Source of the DNA: Ottowia sp. | GTDB taxonomy: Bacteria > Pseudomonadota > Gammaproteobacteria > Burkholderiales > Burkholderiaceae_C | Assembly: GCF_016703145.1 (NCBI RefSeq) | Contig: NZ_JADJCO010000003.1 | Span: 1,628,001 to 1,692,000, forward strand | Length of the DNA stretch: 64,000 nucleotides | Direction of reading: 5' to 3' | Part shown: one piece after another, positions 58,583 through 64,000 of the stretch | Layout of the letters: the number at the start of each line of letters is the position of its first letter | How positions within the stretch are numbered: the first letter of the stretch is position 1 | The notes under the pieces: generated by a model | What the model was told of the DNA's origin: nothing | Databases searched by the model: none | The model's input: the letters and a program-made list of their open reading frames with translations, nothing else | Made by a program: the position numbers and the translations under genes

Positions 58583-59962
58583 ATGCTCACCACCCTGATC
58601 GCCTTCATCGTCGCCCTGGGCGTGCTGATCGCCGTGCACGAGTGGGGCCACTACCGCATGGCCGTGGCGCGCGGCGTGAAGGTACTGCGCTTCTCGGTCG
58701 GCTTCGGCCCCACCCTGGCACGCTGGAAGCCCCGGCGCCAGCGGCCCGGCCAGGACACCGAATTCGTCATCGGTGCCATCCCCCTCGGCGGCTACGTCCG
58801 GATGCTGGACGAGCGCGAGGCCACCGTGCCGCCCGAGCAGCGCCACCTGGCCTTCAACACCCAGCCGCTGAAGTCGCGCGCCCTCATCGTCGCCGCCGGG
58901 CCGGTGGCCAACCTGGTGCTGGCGGCGCTGCTGTACGCGGCGGTCAACTGGATCGGCGTGGACGAGCCGCGCGCCGTGCTGGCGCCGCCCCTGGCCGGCT
59001 CGCTGGCCGAGAAGGCGGGCCTGCACGGCGGCGAATTCGTGCGGCGCGGCGCGCTGGCGGGCGACGAGCTGGAACCGCTGGCCTCGTTCGAGAGCCTGCG
59101 CTGGCTGCTGACGCGCGGCGCCCTCGACGCGCACGACGTGGTGCTGGAGGTGGCCAGCGCGCCCGAGGGCGGGCGCAGCCGCGAGCTGACGCTGCCGCTG
59201 TCGTCGCTGCGCGCGCGCGACCCGGACGCGCGGCTGTTCCGCGAGGTCGGCATCGTCTCGCCGCTGAGCCGCCCCGTGATCGGCGAGGTGATGCCCGATG
59301 GCGCCGCCGGGCGCGCCGGCCTGCGCGAGGGCGACGTGGTGCGGCGCGTCGGCGGCGTGGCCGTCCACGACGGCCAGCAGCTGCGCGAGCTGATCCGCGC
59401 CTCGGCCGCGGACGGCCCGCCGCCGCTGGCCGCCTGGCAGGTGGAGCGGGGCGGCCGCGTGCTGGACGTGGACGTGCAGCCCGACGCGCGCGAGGAGGAC
59501 GGCCAGCGCATCGGCCGCATCGGCGCCTTCGTCGGCGCCGCGCCCGACCTGGTGACCGTGCGCCTGGGCCCGCTGGACGGGCTGTGGGCGGGCGCCGTGC
59601 GCGTGTGGGAGGTCTCCGCGCTGTCGCTGCGCCTGCTGGGCCGCATGCTGGTGGGCGAGCTGTCGCTGAAGAACCTGAGCGGGCCCATCGCCATCGCCGA
59701 TTACGCGGGTAAATCGGCCAGCCTGGGGCTCACCTACTACCTGGGGTTTCTGGCCTTGATCAGCGTCAGCCTGGGGGTGCTGAACCTGCTGCCATTGCCG
59801 GTCCTCGACGGTGGGCACCTGATGTATTATCTTTGGGAGGCGGTGACGGGCAAGCCTGTCACCGGCGTCTGGCTGGAGCGCCTGCAGTATGTCGGCATGT
59901 GCCTTCTTCTGACCATGATGGCGATCGCGATGTACAACGACGTCGCCCATCGGCTGGGCTGA
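58583..59962 (+). CDS. rseP: Site-2 protease RseP
   Basis: A 459-residue intramembrane zinc protease. The first membrane helix carries the active site (VLIAVHEWGHYRMAVARGV, HExxH) and the last pair carries LLPLPVLDGGHLMYYLWE with the third ligand. Two PDZ-like regions lie between (about residues 130-320). Cleaves anti-sigma factor RseA after DegS. It lies between dxr and bamA as in most proteobacteria. Confidence 0.96.
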   Translation: MLTTLIAFIVALGVLIAVHEWGHYRMAVARGVKVLRFSVGFGPTLARWKPRRQRPGQDTEFVIGAIPLGGYVRMLDEREATVPPEQRHLAFNTQPLKSRALIVAAGPVANLVLAALLYAAVNWIGVDEPRAVLAPPLAGSLAEKAGLHGGEFVRRGALAGDELEPLASFESLRWLLTRGALDAHDVVLEVASAPEGGRSRELTLPLSSLRARDPDARLFREVGIVSPLSRPVIGEVMPDGAAGRAGLREGDVVRRVGGVAVHDGQQLRELIRASAADGPPPLAAWQVERGGRVLDVDVQPDAREEDGQRIGRIGAFVGAAPDLVTVRLGPLDGLWAGAVRVWEVSALSLRLLGRMLVGELSLKNLSGPIAIADYAGKSASLGLTYYLGFLALISVSLGVLNLLPLPVLDGGHLMYYLWEAVTGKPVTGVWLERLQYVGMCLLLTMMAIAMYNDVAHRLG

Positions 59963-60014
59963 TCGAATCGACCCTTTCTCGCGGCCCCGGCAGGCCGCAG
60001 CCTTCACAGCATCC

Positions 60015-62312
60015 ATGAAATCCATCGCACATCGATTCCGCCTGCGGACCCTGGCTTCGGTCGTCTCCCTGGCCCTGGCGGCGCAAATGGCGTGGGCGGT
60101 CGATCCGTTCACCGTGCGCGACATCCGCGTCGAGGGCCTGCAGCGGGTCGAGGCCGGCACGGTGTTCGCTCCGCTTCCCGTGCGCGTGGGCGAGACCTAC
60201 AACGACGACAAGGGCGCCGCCGCGATCCGCGCGCTGTTCGGCCTGGGGCTGTTCACCGACGTGCGGCTGGAGGTCAGCGGCGAGGTCCTGGTGGTGATCG
60301 TGCAGGAGCGGCCGACCATCGCGGCGGTCGAATTCGCCGGCAACAAGGAGTTCACCAACGAGATCCTGCAGGGCGCGCTGCGCGACGCCGGCCTGGCCGC
60401 CGGCCGGCCCTACGACCGGGCGCTGGCCGACCGTGCCGAGCAGGAACTCAAGCGGCAGTACATCAACCGCAGCCTGTACGGCGCCGAGGTGGTGACGACG
60501 GTGACCCCGACCGAGCGCAACCAGGTGCGGCTGACCTTCAACCTCACCGAAGGGCGGCCGGCGCGCATCAAGGGCATCGACATCATTGGCAACCAGGCGT
60601 TCTCTGACGGGCGCCTGAAGGACCTGTTCGACCTCGACGCCGGCGGCTGGCTGTCCTGGTACACCAAGAGCGACCAGTATTCGCGCGCCAAGCTCAACGC
60701 CGACCTGGAGGCGCTGCGCTCGTTCTACCTGGCGCGCGGCTACCTCGACTTCAAGATCGACTCGACCCAGGTGGCCATGTCGCCCGACAAGGAGTCGATC
60801 ACTGTCACCATCAACGTCACCGAGGGCGACCGCTTCGTCGTCTCCGGCGTGTCGCTGGACGGCAGGTTCCTGGACAAGGAGGATGAGTTCAAGTCGCTCA
60901 TCACCATCAAGCCGGGCGAGGCCTACAACGCCGATCAGGTGGCCGAGACGACCAAGGCCTTCACCGACCACTTCGGCAACTACGGCTACGCCTTCGCGAC
61001 CGTGGAGGCCGTGCCCGACATCGACCGCGCCAACAACCGCGTCGCCGTCGTGCTGCGCGCCGACCCCTCGCGCCGCGCCTACGTGCGCCGCATCAACATC
61101 CAGGGCAACACGCGCACCCGCGACGAGGTGATCCGGCGCGAATTCCGCCAGTACGAATCGTCCTGGTACGACGCCGAGAAGATCCGCCTGTCGCGCGACC
61201 GCGTGGACCGGCTGGGCTACTTCACCGAGCTGTCCGTCACCACGTCCGAGGTGTCCGGCGCGCCCGACCAGGTGGACCTGGACGTCGAGGTCAAGGAAAA
61301 GCCCACCGGCAACATCTCGCTGGGCGCGGGCTATTCGTCGGCCGAGAAGCTGTCCTTCACCTTCGGCCTGGCGCAGGAGAACGTGTTCGGCTCCGGCAAC
61401 CGGCTCGACCTGCAGCTCAACACCGGCAAGTTCAACCGCACCCTGGTGGTCAGCGCGACCGATCCGTACTTCACCACCAATGGCGTCTCGCGCACCGTCG
61501 ATGTCTACTACAAGACGCAGAAGCCGTACCAGGACCAGGGCGGCAACTACACCCTGATCACCATGGGCGCGGGCCTGAAGTTCGGCGTGCCCGTGACCGA
61601 GCTCGACACCGTCTACCTGGGCATGAACGCCGAGCGCACGCGCATCAAGCCCGGCACCAACATCCCGGCCGCGTACCTGGCCTACGCCAACCAGTTCGGC
61701 TACTCCAGCACGGCGTTCCCGTTCACCCTGGGCTGGTCGCGCGATTCGCGCGACAGTGCGCTGGCGCCCAATTCGGGCCGCTACCAGCGCCTGATGGGCG
61801 AGCTGGGGCTGTTCGGCGATGCGCGCTACGTCAAGGCCAACTACCAGTACCAGCAGTACGTGCCGCTGTCCAAGCAGTACACGCTGGCCTTCAACGGCGA
61901 GCTGGGCTGGGGCAAGGGCCTGGGCGGGGATCCGTTCCCGGTGTTCAAGAACTTCTACTCCGGCGGCCTGGGGTCGGTGCGCGGCTACGAGCAGTCCACC
62001 CTCGGCCCGCGCGACGTGACTGGCGCCTTCATTGGCGGCACGCGCAAGTTCACGCTGAACACCGAGTTCATCATGCCCTTCCCCGGCGCCGGCAACGACC
62101 GCACGCTGCGGCTGTTCGGCTTCGTCGACGTGGGCGCGCTCTACGGCGAGGGCGAGAAGATCGGCAGCGAGGGGCTGCGCTACTCCACCGGCATCGGCTT
62201 CAGTTGGATCTCGCCCCTGGGCCCGCTGCGCTTCGCCTTCGCCGTGCCGTTGCGCAAGAGGGCCGGCGATAGAATCCAACGTTTCCAATTCCAGATCGGA
62301 ACCTCGTTTTGA
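60015..62312 (+). CDS. bamA: Outer membrane assembly factor BamA
   Basis: A 765-residue Omp85 protein. The signal peptide ends near AAQMAWAVDPF. Five POTRA domains follow (the first from FTVRDIRVEGLQRVEAGTVF), then a 16-stranded barrel with the conserved VRGYEQSTLGPRD loop and a C-terminal aromatic-ending strand (QRFQFQIGTSF). Inserts beta-barrel proteins in the outer membrane. It overlaps ompH by four bases. Confidence 0.98.
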   Translation: MKSIAHRFRLRTLASVVSLALAAQMAWAVDPFTVRDIRVEGLQRVEAGTVFAPLPVRVGETYNDDKGAAAIRALFGLGLFTDVRLEVSGEVLVVIVQERPTIAAVEFAGNKEFTNEILQGALRDAGLAAGRPYDRALADRAEQELKRQYINRSLYGAEVVTTVTPTERNQVRLTFNLTEGRPARIKGIDIIGNQAFSDGRLKDLFDLDAGGWLSWYTKSDQYSRAKLNADLEALRSFYLARGYLDFKIDSTQVAMSPDKESITVTINVTEGDRFVVSGVSLDGRFLDKEDEFKSLITIKPGEAYNADQVAETTKAFTDHFGNYGYAFATVEAVPDIDRANNRVAVVLRADPSRRAYVRRINIQGNTRTRDEVIRREFRQYESSWYDAEKIRLSRDRVDRLGYFTELSVTTSEVSGAPDQVDLDVEVKEKPTGNISLGAGYSSAEKLSFTFGLAQENVFGSGNRLDLQLNTGKFNRTLVVSATDPYFTTNGVSRTVDVYYKTQKPYQDQGGNYTLITMGAGLKFGVPVTELDTVYLGMNAERTRIKPGTNIPAAYLAYANQFGYSSTAFPFTLGWSRDSRDSALAPNSGRYQRLMGELGLFGDARYVKANYQYQQYVPLSKQYTLAFNGELGWGKGLGGDPFPVFKNFYSGGLGSVRGYEQSTLGPRDVTGAFIGGTRKFTLNTEFIMPFPGAGNDRTLRLFGFVDVGALYGEGEKIGSEGLRYSTGIGFSWISPLGPLRFAFAVPLRKRAGDRIQRFQFQIGTSF

Positions 62313-62830
62313 AGCAGTACATCGTTCGTCATCTGGCCGTCGTGGCGCTGTCCGGCGCGGCCCTGTGGGCACCTGCGGCCCAGGCTCAGGACGGCGCGCG
62401 CATCGGGTTCGTCAACACCGATCGCATGCTGCGCGAGGCGACGCCCGCCAAGGCGGCGCAGACCAAGCTGGAGCAGGAATTCTCCCGCCGCGAGAAGGAG
62501 ATCGACGACGCCGGCTTGGCGCTCAAGACCGCGTCCGAGCGCTTCGAGCGCGAGGCGCCCACCCTGAGCGAGAGCCAGCGCCAGACGCGCCAGCGCCAAC
62601 TGGTGGACCAGGACCGCGAATTCCAGCGCAAGCGCCGCGAGTTCCAGGAAGACCTGAACGCCCGCAAGCAGGAAGAGCTGCAGCAGGTGCTCGACCGCGC
62701 CAACCGCGTGGTGCGCCAGGTGGCCGATGCCGAGAAGTACGACGTGATCCTGCAGGAAGCCGTCTACGTGAACCCCCGGCTCGACATCACCGACAAGGTG
62801 ATCAAGGCGCTCAACAACGGCGCCAAGTGA
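62309..62830 (+). CDS. skp: Periplasmic chaperone Skp/OmpH
   Basis: A 173-residue OmpH-family chaperone. A signal peptide ends near PAAQAQDGARI. IGFVNTDRMLREATPAKAAQ is the family start, followed by a long charged coiled coil (ERFEREAPTLSESQRQTRQR). It holds unfolded outer-membrane proteins for BamA. The start codon at 62309 is TTG overlapping the bamA stop. Confidence 0.95.
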   Translation: MKQYIVRHLAVVALSGAALWAPAAQAQDGARIGFVNTDRMLREATPAKAAQTKLEQEFSRREKEIDDAGLALKTASERFEREAPTLSESQRQTRQRQLVDQDREFQRKRREFQEDLNARKQEELQQVLDRANRVVRQVADAEKYDVILQEAVYVNPRLDITDKVIKALNNGAK

Positions 62831-62882
62831 CCGTGGCCGCGCCGGCCGCGCCCTGGCTCCCCGTCCTTCTGGAGCGCCTTCC

Positions 62883-63866
62883 ATGACGCTGCGAACCGGT
62901 GCCATCGTCCAGGCCCTCGGCGGCGAACTGTTCGGTGACGCGGACCGCATCGTCACCCGCCTGGCGCCTCTGGAGCATGCCCGGGCCGGCGAGTTGAGCT
63001 TTCTGGTCAACCCCCGCCTGACGCACCTGCTGGCCGAGTCCCAGGCCGGTTGCGTCATCGTTGGTCCTGAGCTGGCCGAGGTCGCGCGCGGCTGCGGCGA
63101 CTGCATCGTCGCGCCCAACCCGCATTTGTACTTCGCGCAGGTGACGCAACTGTGGCGGCGCGTGCACGGCGGCGGCCCGCGCCCAGGCATCCACCGCAGC
63201 GCGGTGGTGGAGGAGGGCGCCTTCGTCGATCCGAGCGCCAGCGTGGGCGCGCTCAGTTTCGTGGGCCGGGGCGCGCGCATCGGCGCGGGCACGGTGCTGA
63301 AGGAGCGCGTGACCGTCGGCGAGGACTGCATCATCGGCGCGCGCTGCCTGGTCCAGAGCGGGGCGGTGATCGGCGGCGACGGCTTCGGCTTCGCACCCGA
63401 CGAGGGCCGCTGGGCCAAGATCGAGCAGCTCGGCGCGGTGCGCATCGGCGACGACGTGGAGATCGGCGCCAACACCTGCATCGACCGCGGCGCGCTCGAC
63501 GACACCGTGATCGAGGACGGCGTCAAGCTCGACAACCTGATCCAGATCGGCCACAACTGCCACATCGGCAGGCACACCGCCATGGCCGGCTGCGTGGGCG
63601 TGGCCGGCAGCGCGCGCATCGGCGCGCACTGCACGGTGGGCGGCGCCGGCATGATCCTGGGCCACCTGAGCATCGCCGACCACGTGCACATCTCCTCGGC
63701 CTCCATCGTCACGCGCTCGATCCTGAAGCCGGGGCATTACACCGGCTTCTTTCCCATCGACGAGAACGGCGCCTGGGAGAAGAACGCCGCCACGCTCAAG
63801 CACATCCACACCCTGCGTGATCGCCTCAAGCGCCTGGAGCGGCTGCTGCCCGATAAAACAGAATAA
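62883..63866 (+). CDS. lpxD: UDP-3-O-acylglucosamine N-acyltransferase
   Basis: A 327-residue lipid A enzyme. The N-terminal uridine-binding domain includes LEHARAGELSFLVNPRLTHL. The left-handed beta-helix of hexapeptide repeats includes IGANTCIDRGALDDTVIEDG and the catalytic His in LIQIGHNCHIGRHTAMAG. It transfers the second acyl chain from acyl-ACP. Its last codons lie at the edge of mini-repeat copy 5. Confidence 0.97.
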   Translation: MTLRTGAIVQALGGELFGDADRIVTRLAPLEHARAGELSFLVNPRLTHLLAESQAGCVIVGPELAEVARGCGDCIVAPNPHLYFAQVTQLWRRVHGGGPRPGIHRSAVVEEGAFVDPSASVGALSFVGRGARIGAGTVLKERVTVGEDCIIGARCLVQSGAVIGGDGFGFAPDEGRWAKIEQLGAVRIGDDVEIGANTCIDRGALDDTVIEDGVKLDNLIQIGHNCHIGRHTAMAGCVGVAGSARIGAHCTVGGAGMILGHLSIADHVHISSASIVTRSILKPGHYTGFFPIDENGAWEKNAATLKHIHTLRDRLKRLERLLPDKTE

Positions 63867-63916
63867 AATAGGCCACTAGCCGGCGCCAAATATGCGCCAT
63901 AAGCTATCAAAAATGA
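63855..63916 (-). repeat. Comamonad-type mini-repeat, copy 5 (lpxD-fabZ gap)
   Basis: On the minus strand TTGATAGCTTATGGCGCATA is followed by GGCGCCGGCTAGTGGCCTAT. It supplies the last codons and stop of lpxD and most of the 60-bp spacer to fabZ. Confidence 0.55.
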
Positions 63917-63926
63917 AGCAACCGTC

Positions 63927-64000
63927 ATGATGGACATCCACCGCATCCTCGACAAGCTGCCGCATCGCTACCCCTTCCTGCTGGTGGACCGCGTGCTGGA
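63927..64000 (+). CDS. fabZ: 3-hydroxyacyl-ACP dehydratase FabZ, cut by the window end
   Basis: Only the first 24 codons are present (start 63927 or the next ATG at 63930). DIHRILDKLPHRYPFLLVDR is the FabZ N-terminus, including the His of the LPHRYPFLLVDRV motif. Its place after lpxD matches the usual order lpxD-fabZ-lpxA. Confidence 0.93.
   Translation, partial: MMDIHRILDKLPHRYPFLLVDRVL

Noticed and set aside
59859..62372. An 837-codon frame antisense to bamA
   Set aside because: BamA is unmistakable on the plus strand and the minus frame has no recognisable domain.

Overview
The window reads as a GC-rich betaproteobacterial chromosome, most likely Comamonadaceae (Burkholderiales). The right third carries the conserved order phaR, rimO, tRNA-Leu, rnr and then rpsB-tsf-pyrH-frr-uppS-cdsA-dxr-rseP-bamA-ompH-lpxD-fabZ. 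It also carries short AT-rich mini-repeats that I associate, from memory, with that family. The left two thirds are horizontally acquired. No organism name can be proved from the sequence alone.

1-17.4 kb: backbone of an integrative/conjugative element or plasmid-like island, with DUF2285, DUF2958, XRE, HNH, DUF736, GNAT, ParB-like, DUF932, CoiA-like nuclease and RadC genes. It has been invaded twice. An IS30-family element (1101-2203) carries a frameshifted transposase. A recombinase-in-trio (RIT) element (about 8316-12019) splits the parB-like gene. A GC-rich intergenic repeat occurs three times (about 5.8, 13.9 and 17.2 kb).

17.4-30.5 kb: the cargo, a defence or DNA-modification island. 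A divergent TatD nuclease gene flanks a tightly overlapping operon: acyl carrier protein, XRE regulator, ImmA/IrrE metallopeptidase, thymidylate-synthase-like enzyme, a 5-hmdU-DNA-kinase/base-hypermodification-type protein, a MazG-like pyrophosphohydrolase and an AcpS-type phosphopantetheinyl transferase. I consider this the most likely undescribed system in the window: enzymes resembling those of thymine hypermodification, combined with a dedicated acyl-carrier pair and a phage/SOS-type regulator-protease switch. It is followed by a two-gene Gabija system (GajA, GajB), a small ORF, a large HEPN-type protein and an unrecognised 589-residue protein.

30.6-43.9 kb: a phage remnant truncated at both ends. 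It holds a giant polyvalent protein (LPD38 type), an internal virion-type protein, a PRD1-P5-like structural protein, a protein with a zeta-like kinase domain and a truncated major capsid protein. Two type II toxin-antitoxin modules sit between the structural genes on the opposite strand. The right edge is a tRNA 3'-end fragment followed by a strong terminator.

43.9-64 kb: core chromosome for PHA regulation, ribosome modification, RNA decay, NAD(P)HX repair, D-amino-acid oxidation, translation factors and the envelope operon (undecaprenyl-PP, CDP-DAG, MEP pathway, site-2 protease, BamA, Skp, LpxD, FabZ). rimO carries a frameshift. rnr lacks a normal start codon. Six copies of a mini-repeat occur, three of them inside reading frames. 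Frame disruptions in the IS30 transposase, ritB, the HEPN gene, rimO and a phage gene are either real decay or sequencing indels; the raw reads would decide.
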